Source: Falsirhodobacter sp051195255
Lineage (GTDB): Bacteria; Pseudomonadota; Alphaproteobacteria; Rhodobacterales; Rhodobacteraceae
Assembly (NCBI RefSeq): GCF_051195255.1
Contig: NZ_JBNJLK010000009.1
Coordinates: 62,001-126,000 of the forward strand
Direction of reading: 5' to 3'
Length of the DNA stretch: 64,000 nt
Positions within the stretch are counted from its first letter, which is position 1; each line of letters begins with the position of its first letter. The notes under the pieces were generated by a model. It saw nothing but the letters and a program-made list of their open reading frames with translations. It made no database searches and had not been told where the DNA came from. Shown here piece after piece: positions 57,423-64,000 of the stretch. A program made the translations under genes and the position numbers.

Positions 57423-58337
57423 ATGCAAGCCTCCCTGTTCGACAGCCCCCTTTTTGGAAGCGCGGTGATCGCGGGCTTCGAATGCGGCCTTGTGCATCAC
57501 GGCCGCCACGATCTTCTGCACACCACCGGCCACACCCCCGGCAGGCGGATGGCGGACCATTTCCGCATCGCGCGGGATCACGGCATGGTCACGGTGCGCG
57601 ACGGGCTGGTGCCCGGCCATGACATCGGGGACCGGCTGCGCGTGGCCCATGCCGCGGGGGTGGAGGCGATCTGGGACCTGTCGCATTACCACCGCAACCA
57701 CGATCCCGCCCATTGGGCCCGCAGCGTGGCCGAGGAGGCGCTGGCCATCAACGGACCGGGCCGCCTGTGGCTGTGCCCGGTCAACGAACCCTCGCTTTAT
57801 CCGCGCATCGCCGGCCTGCCGTGGCACGAGGCGGTGGACATGGCGATCCTGATGGCCCGCGTCGCCCGCGATCATCACCCCGACGTGGGCATCCTGACGA
57901 CCGACCCGATCATCGGTATCGGCGACCGCCAGTTCGCGGCGACGGACGCCATCGTTTCGGCGGTCCACGTGGATGTGGTGGGCGTGAACTATTACCCGCA
58001 CACCGCGCGTACGGCGCTGTCGAAGGTGCTGCTGAAGACATGGCGCCGGTATGGCAAGCCGGTGATGGTGTTGGAAACCAGTTGGCATGACGGCCATCCC
58101 GTCCACCACCACCGTTACCCGAACTTCCACAAGGGCCTCTGGCTGCGGCACGTGCTGGAGGAGATGGAGATCGCCCGCCGCCGCGGCGCGGACGTGCAGG
58201 GCCTGTGCTGGTATCCGGTGATCGACTGCCCGCCCTGGCACGCGCCCCGGTCCCGCCAGAGATGGAGCCACGGGCTGATCCGGGCCGACCTGTCGGTGGA
58301 CCCCCTGCTGTCGGACGCGCTAAGGCAACTGGTGTGA
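57423..58337 (+). CDS. Clan GH-A glycosidase-like TIM-barrel protein
   Basis: A 304-residue protein with two glutamates in glycosidase-like contexts: LCPVNEPSLYP (resembling the NEP motif of family 1) at about residue 120, and MVLETSWHDG at about 218. The spacing fits a clan GH-A barrel. Sequence around VNYYPHTA and WYPVIDCPPW also recalls beta-glucosidase ends. It is shorter than true GH1 enzymes (about 450). Cytoplasmic, as no signal is seen. It is divergent from the PA14-Hint gene. The actual sugar is unknown. Confidence 0.68.
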   Translation: MQASLFDSPLFGSAVIAGFECGLVHHGRHDLLHTTGHTPGRRMADHFRIARDHGMVTVRDGLVPGHDIGDRLRVAHAAGVEAIWDLSHYHRNHDPAHWARSVAEEALAINGPGRLWLCPVNEPSLYPRIAGLPWHEAVDMAILMARVARDHHPDVGILTTDPIIGIGDRQFAATDAIVSAVHVDVVGVNYYPHTARTALSKVLLKTWRRYGKPVMVLETSWHDGHPVHHHRYPNFHKGLWLRHVLEEMEIARRRGADVQGLCWYPVIDCPPWHAPRSRQRWSHGLIRADLSVDPLLSDALRQLV

Positions 58338-58448
58338 TCATTGCACCAAGCGCAATGGATTGCTGATTATTATACGGATTATGTTCATGGTCCATCTGGG
58401 GCAGGTTGGTCTTGCAACGACATCAACCCCTTGGAAAGGACCACGGAC

Positions 58449-59129
58449 ATGACCGGCAAACTGGAACTTCTGACCGCCCTGAACAGCCAGATCATCTTCA
58501 TCGACCACCAGCCGCAGATGGCCTTCGGCGTGCAGTCGATCGACCGGCAGGTCCTGAAGAACAACACCGTCGCGCTGGCCAAGGCCGCGAAGATCTTCGA
58601 CATCCCGACGACGATCACCACCGTGGAAACCGAAAGCTTCTCGGGGCAGACCTATCCGGAACTGCTGGACGTGTTCCCCGACGCCCCGCTGCTGGAACGC
58701 ACCTCCATGAATTCGTGGGACGACCGGAAGGTGCGCGACGCGCTGGCCGCCAATGGCCGCAAGAAGATCATCGTGTCGGGCCTGTGGACCGAGGTCTGCA
58801 ACACCTCCTTCGCGCTGTCGGCGATGGCCGACACGGATTACGAGATCTACATGGTGTCCGACGCCTCGGGCGGGACCAGCAAGGAAGCGCATGACATGGC
58901 GATGCTGCGCATGATCCAGGTGGGCGTGATCCCGGTGACCTGGCAGCAGGTGATGCTGGAATGGCAGCGCGATTGGGCCAAGCGGGACACCTACAACGCG
59001 GTGATGAACGTGGTGCGCGAACATTTGGGCGCTTACGGCATGGGCGTCGATTACGCCTACACCATGGTGCACCAGGCGCCGTCGCGCAGCGCGCATACCG
59101 GCGCGACGCTGGCCCCGATCCCGGCCTGA
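58449..59129 (+). CDS. Isochorismatase-family hydrolase (YcaC-like)
   Basis: A 226-residue cysteine hydrolase. The catalytic triad is recognisable as Asp in QIIFIDHQPQM, Lys in the TSMNSWDDRKVRDALAANGRKKII region, and Cys in SGLWTEVCNTSFALSAM. The pattern matches the YcaC subgroup, whose natural substrates are not known. It lies upstream of an amidohydrolase in the same direction, with a strong stem-loop and a possible new promoter between them, so expression may be only partly joint. AAAGGA is present upstream of the ATG. Confidence 0.85.
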   Translation: MTGKLELLTALNSQIIFIDHQPQMAFGVQSIDRQVLKNNTVALAKAAKIFDIPTTITTVETESFSGQTYPELLDVFPDAPLLERTSMNSWDDRKVRDALAANGRKKIIVSGLWTEVCNTSFALSAMADTDYEIYMVSDASGGTSKEAHDMAMLRMIQVGVIPVTWQQVMLEWQRDWAKRDTYNAVMNVVREHLGAYGMGVDYAYTMVHQAPSRSAHTGATLAPIPA

Positions 59130-59137
59130 GGCGTTTT

Positions 59138-59169
59138 CCCTTCCGGCGCGCCCGTTGACGCCGGAAGGG
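59138..59169 (+). terminator. Stem-loop after the isochorismatase gene
   Basis: CCCTTCCGGCG (59138-59148) and CGCCGGAAGGG (59159-59169): perfect 11-bp stem, 10-nt loop, preceded by TTTT rather than followed by a T-tract. Confidence 0.6.
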
Positions 59170-59174
59170 CCCCG

Positions 59175-59213
59175 TTGACACAATCGCCCCCACCGGCCCG
59201 GCAAACGCCGGGC
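59175..59213 (+). promoter_or_regulatory. Possible promoter and leader hairpin of the amidohydrolase gene
   Basis: A TTGACA hexamer (59175-59180) directly follows the upstream stem-loop. A second hairpin GCCCGGC-AAAC-GCCGGGC (59196-59213) lies 19 bp before the ATG. No good -10 is seen, so the promoter is tentative. Confidence 0.35.
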
Positions 59214-59232
59214 GCAGCACAAGGACGTCCTG

Positions 59233-61089
59233 ATGCACCCCGACCTGATCCTTCACAACGCGCGCATCACGACGCTGGACCGCGAGGCGCCCATGGCGCA
59301 GGCCGTCGCGATCAAGGACGGCACCTTCACCGCCACCGGCAGGGATGCCGAGATCCTGAAGCTGGCCGGGGAGGCGACGCGCTTGATCGACATGGGCGGG
59401 CGGTCCGTGCTGCCCGGCCTGATCGACAACCACACCCATGTCGTGCGTGGCGGCCTCAACTACAACATGGAGCTGCGGTGGGACGGCGTGCGGTCCCTGT
59501 CGGACGCCATGAACATGCTGCGCCGGCAGGTGGAGATCACGCCGCCGCCGCAATGGGTCCGCATTGTCGGCGGCTTCACCGAACACCAGTTCGCCGAAAA
59601 GCGCCTGCCCACGCTGGAGGAGATCAATGCCGCCGCCCCCGACACACCCGTCTTCATCCTGCACCTTTACGATCGCGCGCTTCTGAACGCCGCCGCCCTG
59701 CGCGCCGTGGGCTATGACCGCAACACGCCGAACCCGCCCGGAGGAGAGATCCAGCGCGACGCGCGCGGCAACCCCACCGGCCTGCTGCTGGCCAAGCCCA
59801 ACGCGGGGATCCTGTACGCCACGCTGTCGCGTGGGCCGAAACTGCCCTTCGACTATCAGCTGAACTCCACCCGCCACTTCATGCGGGAGTTGAACCGGCT
59901 GGGCGTGACCGGCGTCATCGACGCGGGCGGCGGGATGCAGAACTATCCCGACGATTACGAAATCATCCAGAAGCTGGCCGATGACGATCAGCTGACGGTG
60001 CGGCTGGCCTACAACCTGTTCACCCAGAAGCCGAAGGAGGAGAAGGAGGACTTCCTGAAATGGACGAAGTCGGTCAAGTACCGGCAGGGCACCGACTACT
60101 TCCGCCATAACGGCGCGGGGGAGATGCTGGTCTTTTCCGCCGCCGACTTCGAGGACTTCCGCGAACCGCGCCCCGACCTCGTGCCCGAGATGGAGGAGGA
60201 GCTGGAAGACGTCGTCCGCATCCTGGCCGAGAATCGCTGGCCCTGGCGGATGCACGCCACCTATGACGAAACGATCACCCGCGCGCTGGACGTGTTCGAG
60301 AAGGTGAACCAAGACATTCCGCTGGACGGGATCCACTGGTTCTTCGACCACGCCGAAACGATCTCCGACCGCTCCATCGACCGGATCGCGGCGCTTGGCG
60401 GCGGGGTCGCGGTGCAGCACCGCATGGCCTATCAGGGCGAATATTTCGTGGAACGCTATGGCGCGCGGGCGGCCGAGGCCACGCCGCCGGTGGCGAAGAT
60501 GCTGGACAAGGGCGTGCACGTGTCCGCCGGAACGGACGCGACGCGGGTGGCGTCCTACAACCCGTGGGTGGGGCTGTCCTGGCTGGTGTCGGGCAAGACG
60601 GTGGGCGGCCTGCGCCTGACGCCGGAACGCAACCGGCTGGACCGCGAAACGGCCCTGCGGATGTGGACGGAAAAGGTCGCGTGGTTCTCCAACGACGAAG
60701 GGCGGCGGGGGCGGATCGCGCCGGGCTACCTTGCCGATCTGGTGGTGCCCGACCGCGACTTCTTCGCCTGTCCGGAGGCCGACATTCCCGACATCACGGC
60801 CGACCTGACGATGGTGGGCGGCAAGGTCGTCTTCGCCAAGGGCGCGTTTGCGGACCACGACCGCCCGATCCCGCCCGCGATGCCCGACTGGTCGCCCGTG
60901 CGCAACTTCGGCGGCTATGGCGGCTGGGGCCAGACGCAGGTGGCGCAACAGGCGGCGGTCCGCTGCGGCTGCGCGTCGTCCTGCGGGGTGCACGGGCACG
61001 ACCATGCCAGCGCCTGGGGCAGCGGCGTTCCGGTGTCCGACCTCAAAGGCTTCTGGGGTGCGCTTGGCTGTGCCTGCTGGGCCGTCTGA
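59233..61089 (+). CDS. YtcJ-type amidohydrolase with Cys-rich C-terminal tail
   Basis: A 618-residue metal-dependent hydrolase. Metal-site elements in order: the HxH of LIDNHTHVVRGG, MHATYDETITRALD, GIHWFFDHAE and the Asp of SAGTDATRVASYNPW. The final APGYLADLVVPDRDFF is the usual second-barrel closing strand. Beyond the family's normal end there is a tail of about 45 residues with C578, C580, C584, three His (587, 589, 591), and a closing GALGCACWAV (C613, C615). This suggests an additional metal site. It is preceded by an isochorismatase-family gene and is convergent with lysR. Substrate unknown. Confidence 0.83.
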   Translation: MHPDLILHNARITTLDREAPMAQAVAIKDGTFTATGRDAEILKLAGEATRLIDMGGRSVLPGLIDNHTHVVRGGLNYNMELRWDGVRSLSDAMNMLRRQVEITPPPQWVRIVGGFTEHQFAEKRLPTLEEINAAAPDTPVFILHLYDRALLNAAALRAVGYDRNTPNPPGGEIQRDARGNPTGLLLAKPNAGILYATLSRGPKLPFDYQLNSTRHFMRELNRLGVTGVIDAGGGMQNYPDDYEIIQKLADDDQLTVRLAYNLFTQKPKEEKEDFLKWTKSVKYRQGTDYFRHNGAGEMLVFSAADFEDFREPRPDLVPEMEEELEDVVRILAENRWPWRMHATYDETITRALDVFEKVNQDIPLDGIHWFFDHAETISDRSIDRIAALGGGVAVQHRMAYQGEYFVERYGARAAEATPPVAKMLDKGVHVSAGTDATRVASYNPWVGLSWLVSGKTVGGLRLTPERNRLDRETALRMWTEKVAWFSNDEGRRGRIAPGYLADLVVPDRDFFACPEADIPDITADLTMVGGKVVFAKGAFADHDRPIPPAMPDWSPVRNFGGYGGWGQTQVAQQAAVRCGCASSCGVHGHDHASAWGSGVPVSDLKGFWGALGCACWAV

Positions 61090-61092
61090 CCA

Positions 61093-61992
61093 TTACCGGC
61101 CGCAGGTGGGGACATGGGCGGCCAGAAACTCCACAAAGGCGCGGATGCGCGTGGCCAGATGCGGATGGCCGGCATAAACGGCGTGCAGCGCTTCCGGTTC
61201 GGGCGGGGCGTAATCGGTCAGAACCTCCACCAGCCGGCCTTCGGCGATGTCGGCGGCCACCACCGTGTCGCCGGTCCGCAAGAGGCCCAGACCCGCAAGG
61301 CAGACCTGACGCAGGATCGTGCCGTCGCTGCCCGCGAAGGGGCCACGCACCGGCTGGCGCAGCGCCTCGCCTGTGGCGGGATCGCGGAAGGCCCATTCCG
61401 GCGGCTGGAAGTTGTACAAGAGCGCGTCGTGCCCCCCCAGATCCGCCGGGTGCCGCGGCACCCCACGCCGCGCCAGATAGTCGGGCGCGGCCACCACCAC
61501 ACGCCGCATCGTCGTGATCCGCCGCGCCGTCAGCGACGACGCCTTCAGCCGCCCCGACCGCAGCGCCAGATCCGTCCGTTCCTGCCACAGATCCACCACC
61601 GCATCGCTGAGCGTGAGGTCCAGCTGCACCTGCGGGTAGGTCTTCAGAAAGGCCGGCACCAGCGGCAGCACCACGAGCGCGCCGAAACCCACGGTGGCGC
61701 TGACGCGCAGCGGGCCCTGCGGCGTCTGCGTGCCCCGGCCGATCCGGCTTTCCATGTCGGCCAGCCGGTCCAGCAGAAGGCGCGCCTCCGCCAGATAGGC
61801 TTCGCCTTCCGGCGTGGGCGTCAGGCTGCGGGTCGACCGCACCAGAAGTCGCACGCGCAACCGCTCCTCCAGCCGGGTGATGGCGCGGCTGACGGCCGAC
61901 GGGGTCTGGCCCAGTTGCCGCGCGGCGGCGGAAAAGCTGCCCGTGGCGGCCACGCGCGTGAAGATCTCCATCTCTCCCAGCCGGTTGTCCAT
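61093..61992 (-). CDS. LysR-family regulator
   Basis: A 299-residue regulator. Helix-turn-helix EMEIFTRVAATGSFSAAARQLGQTPSAVSRAITRLEERLRVRLLVRSTRSLTPT is followed by the periplasmic-binding-like effector domain. It belongs to the CrgA/DmlR-like subgroup. Divergent from the MFS exporter at 62095 with a 102-bp gap containing T-rich/A-rich patches suited to LysR binding, so that exporter (and perhaps the following reductase) is the likely target. ATG 61995 is an equally close alternative start. Confidence 0.86.
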   Translation of the reverse strand: MDNRLGEMEIFTRVAATGSFSAAARQLGQTPSAVSRAITRLEERLRVRLLVRSTRSLTPTPEGEAYLAEARLLLDRLADMESRIGRGTQTPQGPLRVSATVGFGALVVLPLVPAFLKTYPQVQLDLTLSDAVVDLWQERTDLALRSGRLKASSLTARRITTMRRVVVAAPDYLARRGVPRHPADLGGHDALLYNFQPPEWAFRDPATGEALRQPVRGPFAGSDGTILRQVCLAGLGLLRTGDTVVAADIAEGRLVEVLTDYAPPEPEALHAVYAGHPHLATRIRAFVEFLAAHVPTCGR

Positions 61993-62094
61993 CATCCACC
62001 TTTGCCTGCCAAGCACAATTGTTTCGCCGATTGATGCGATTATCAAGCGGGATGATGCACGTCATATGGAGGGCCCAACGACAGGAGCCTTCCC

Positions 62095-63276
62095 TTGCCC
62101 CCCGCCCTCATCGCCCTCACGATCGCGGCCTATGCGATCGGCACGACCGAGTTCGTCATCGTCGGCCTTCTGCCGACCGTGGCAAACGATCTTTCCATCA
62201 CCCTGCCCGTCGCGGGCCTGATCGTCAGCGTCTATGCGCTTGGCGTGACCTTCGGCGCACCCATCCTGACGGCCATGGCGTCGCGGATGCCGCGCAAGCC
62301 CCTGCTGCTGGGGCTCATGGCGCTGTTCATCCTTGGCAACGTCATCGCGGCGCTCAGCCCTTCTTACACGCCGCTGCTGGCGGGGCGGGTGCTGTCGGCC
62401 TTCGCCCATGGCGTGTTCTTCTCGGTCGGGGCGACCATCGCGGCCAGCCTTGTCGCGCCGGACAAACGCGCCTCGGCCATCGCGCTGATGTTCATGGGGC
62501 TGACCTTCGCCATCGTGACGGGCGTACCGCTGGGAACGCTGATCGGCCAGACCTTCGGCTGGCGCGCGACCTTCTGGGGCGTCAGCCTGCTGGGCGCCAT
62601 CGCCATGGCGGGCATCGCCCTGCTGCTGCCCGCGAACATCGCGCGCCCCGACGCGGCGCCCCTGCGCGAACAGGTGCGCGTGCTGACCAGCACCCGGCTG
62701 CTGCGCGTGTACGCCATGACCGCCCTTGGTTATGGCGGGACCTTTGTGGCCTTCACCTATCTTGCCGCGATCCTTGAGGAGATCTCGGGCTTCTCCTCCT
62801 CCGCCGTCAGCCTGATCCTGGTTCTTTACGGGCTGGCCATCGCGGCGGGGAACCTGCTGGGCGGGCGCATCGCCAACCGCGATCCGGCGCGCGCCCTGGT
62901 CGGGCTTTTCGCCGCGCAGGCCGCTGTGCTCGCGCTGTTCACCTTCACCGCGCCGCATCCCGTCCTTGCGCTGGTGACGCTGGCGGCCATGGGCTTTTTG
63001 TCCTTTGCCAACGTGCCGGGGTTGCAGATCTATGTCGTGCAACTGGCGCAGGAGGAGCGGCCGGGTTCCGTCGATGTCGCCTCCGCCTTCAACATCGCGG
63101 CCTTCAACCTTGGCATCGCGATCGGGGCCTGGGCGGGCGGCACGGTCGTCGGCTCCCCCCTCGGCCTTGGGGCGACGCCCTGGGTGGGGGCGGTGCTGGT
63201 CGTGGGCGCGCTGATCCTGACCCTGCGCAGCGCGGCACTGGATCGCGCCCATCCGAACACCACACTTACCGCGTGA
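62095..63276 (+). CDS. MFS efflux transporter (DHA1, AraJ-like)
   Basis: A 393-residue transporter with twelve spans. The N terminus ALTIAAYAIGTTEFVIVGLLPTVANDLSITLPVAGLIVSVYALGVTFGAP is typical for AraJ/YdhP-type exporters, including the conserved TEF. Between TM2 and TM3 SRMPRKPLLL is the motif A region. TTG 62095 is the likely start, with AGGAG 7 nt upstream. Divergent from lysR and 15 bp upstream of an aldo/keto reductase, so it is part of a small inducible operon. Substrates are probably drugs or sugars. Confidence 0.86.
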   Translation: MPPALIALTIAAYAIGTTEFVIVGLLPTVANDLSITLPVAGLIVSVYALGVTFGAPILTAMASRMPRKPLLLGLMALFILGNVIAALSPSYTPLLAGRVLSAFAHGVFFSVGATIAASLVAPDKRASAIALMFMGLTFAIVTGVPLGTLIGQTFGWRATFWGVSLLGAIAMAGIALLLPANIARPDAAPLREQVRVLTSTRLLRVYAMTALGYGGTFVAFTYLAAILEEISGFSSSAVSLILVLYGLAIAAGNLLGGRIANRDPARALVGLFAAQAAVLALFTFTAPHPVLALVTLAAMGFLSFANVPGLQIYVVQLAQEERPGSVDVASAFNIAAFNLGIAIGAWAGGTVVGSPLGLGATPWVGAVLVVGALILTLRSAALDRAHPNTTLTA

Positions 63277-63291
63277 GAAAAGGAGAGCATC

Positions 63292-64000
63292 ATGCACAGC
63301 ATCACCGCAAACGGCGCGACCATCCCCGCGCTTGGCTTCGGCACCTTCCGCATGGACGCGGCCGAGGTGGCCGATGTCCTGCCCGAGGCGCTGCGCCTTG
63401 GCTTCCGCCACGTGGACACCGCCCAGATCTATGGCAACGAGGAGGCCGTGGGCGCGGCCATCGCGTCCTCGGGCATCGCGCGGGACCAGATCTTCCTGAC
63501 CACGAAGGTCTGGGTGGACAAGTTCGCCCCCGCCGATTTCATCCCCTCGGTGGAGGAAAGCCTGCGCAAGCTGGGCACGGACCATGTGGACCTGCTGCTT
63601 CTGCACTGGCCCGGCGGCAGCGACGTGTCACGCGCCGACCAGATCGAGGGGCTGAACCGCGCCCGCGCGTCCGGGATGACCCGCCATATCGGCATCAGCA
63701 ACTATTCCTCCGCGCAGATGCACGAGGCCGCGAAGCTGAGCGCGGCACCGCTGGTCACGAACCAGGTGGAATACCACCCGTGGCTGGACCAGACCGCCGT
63801 TCTGGCCGCCGCGCGAGAGTTGGGGATGTCGCTGACCGGATACTATGCGATGGCCGACGGGAAATCGGCCACCGATCCGGTTCTGGCCGAGATCGGCGCA
63901 AGGCACGGCAAGTCGGCGGCGCAGGTGGCCCTGCGCTGGCAGGTGCAGCAGCCCGACGTGGTCGTGCTGTCGAAGACGGCGAAGGCGGGGCGCTTGCCCG
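63292..64000 (+). CDS. Aldo/keto reductase (partial at window end)
   Basis: 236 codons are visible, with the gene running past the window end. The AKR catalytic tetrad is complete: Asp and Tyr in HVDTAQIYGNEEAVG, Lys in FLTTKVWVDKF and His in LLLLHWPG. The barrel then continues with HIGISNYSSAQM, TNQVEYHPWLDQ and AAQVALRWQVQQPDVVVLSKT, as in 2,5-diketo-D-gluconate reductase-type AKRs. AAAGGAG precedes the ATG. It follows the MFS gene closely and is likely under the same LysR regulator. NADPH-dependent reduction of aldehydes or keto sugars is expected. Confidence 0.87.
   Translation, partial: MHSITANGATIPALGFGTFRMDAAEVADVLPEALRLGFRHVDTAQIYGNEEAVGAAIASSGIARDQIFLTTKVWVDKFAPADFIPSVEESLRKLGTDHVDLLLLHWPGGSDVSRADQIEGLNRARASGMTRHIGISNYSSAQMHEAAKLSAAPLVTNQVEYHPWLDQTAVLAAARELGMSLTGYYAMADGKSATDPVLAEIGARHGKSAAQVALRWQVQQPDVVVLSKTAKAGRLP

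Noticed and set aside
1..64000. tRNA, rRNA, insertion sequences, prophage or CRISPR loci
   Set aside because: No transposase, integrase, cas or rRNA-like sequence was recognised, and no gap is large enough for an unseen rRNA operon. A tRNA in a short gap cannot be fully excluded by eye.

Overview
The window looks like part of a large repABC plasmid or chromid of an alphaproteobacterium, most likely a Rhodobacteraceae/Paracoccaceae member. The base composition is evenly high in G+C. Coding density is very high with many ATGA/GTGA gene overlaps. The gene families (repABC, TctCBA, Hint-domain proteins, TctDE, several solute-binding-protein transporters) are typical of that group. The decisive evidence is a complete repA-repB-repC operon on the minus strand at 42672-39281. 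Two identical 16-bp parS-type palindromes bracket repC, and a predicted antisense ctRNA lies between repB and repC. I found no rRNA, tRNA, CRISPR array, insertion sequence or prophage gene. No gene-free stretch exceeds 300 bases; the longest are 252 bp (42673-42924) and 272 bp (47372-47643).

Layout. 66-3806: three-subunit molybdenum aldehyde oxidoreductase of the PaoABC type. 3840-11050: GntR regulator, then an operon for peptide-type ABC uptake (binding protein, two permeases, fused double ATPase) with an M20 peptidase inside it. 11047-15087: large PAS/GAF hybrid histidine kinase and a DMT exporter. 15062-19580: minus-strand operon tctD-tctE-TctC-like binding protein-CitMHS citrate transporter. 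19711-21675: exported CpdB-type nucleotidase. 21690-26230: AcrR-type TetR regulator with an AcrR-like operator, exported intradiol-dioxygenase-like protein, tiny membrane protein, and membrane PQQ dehydrogenase. 26331-28169: OmpA-family envelope protein with a long Pro/Ala/Glu-rich spacer. 28249-32336: tctCBA plus LacI regulator with a clear promoter/operator. 32547-39263: Rbs-type sugar ABC transporter with an isomerase and a Gfo/Idh/MocA oxidoreductase, divergent from another LacI regulator.

39270-42672: replication and partition. 42925-44151: AAA+/DUF4143 ATPase. 44155-52737: sugar-acid catabolic island. A BNR/sialidase-fold protein, PdxA-type dehydrogenase and iron alcohol dehydrogenase run left. 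An orphan family-5 binding protein, DapA-family lyase, DUF1537 four-carbon acid kinase and GntR/FCD regulator run right, and end convergent with a 2-keto-3-deoxygluconate-type kinase. 52909-64000: metallo-beta-lactamase-fold membrane hydrolase, MalQ, PA14-Hint protein, clan GH-A glycosidase-like protein, isochorismatase-family hydrolase plus YtcJ-type amidohydrolase with a Cys-rich tail, LysR, MFS exporter, and an aldo/keto reductase cut by the window end.

The functional theme is scavenging and peripheral oxidation of small carbon compounds (aldehydes, peptides, tricarboxylates, sugars, sugar acids). Each locus carries its own regulator. The most promising places for undescribed biology are the sugar-acid island, the parS/ctRNA overlap in the replicon, and the exported intradiol/PQQ dehydrogenase pair.
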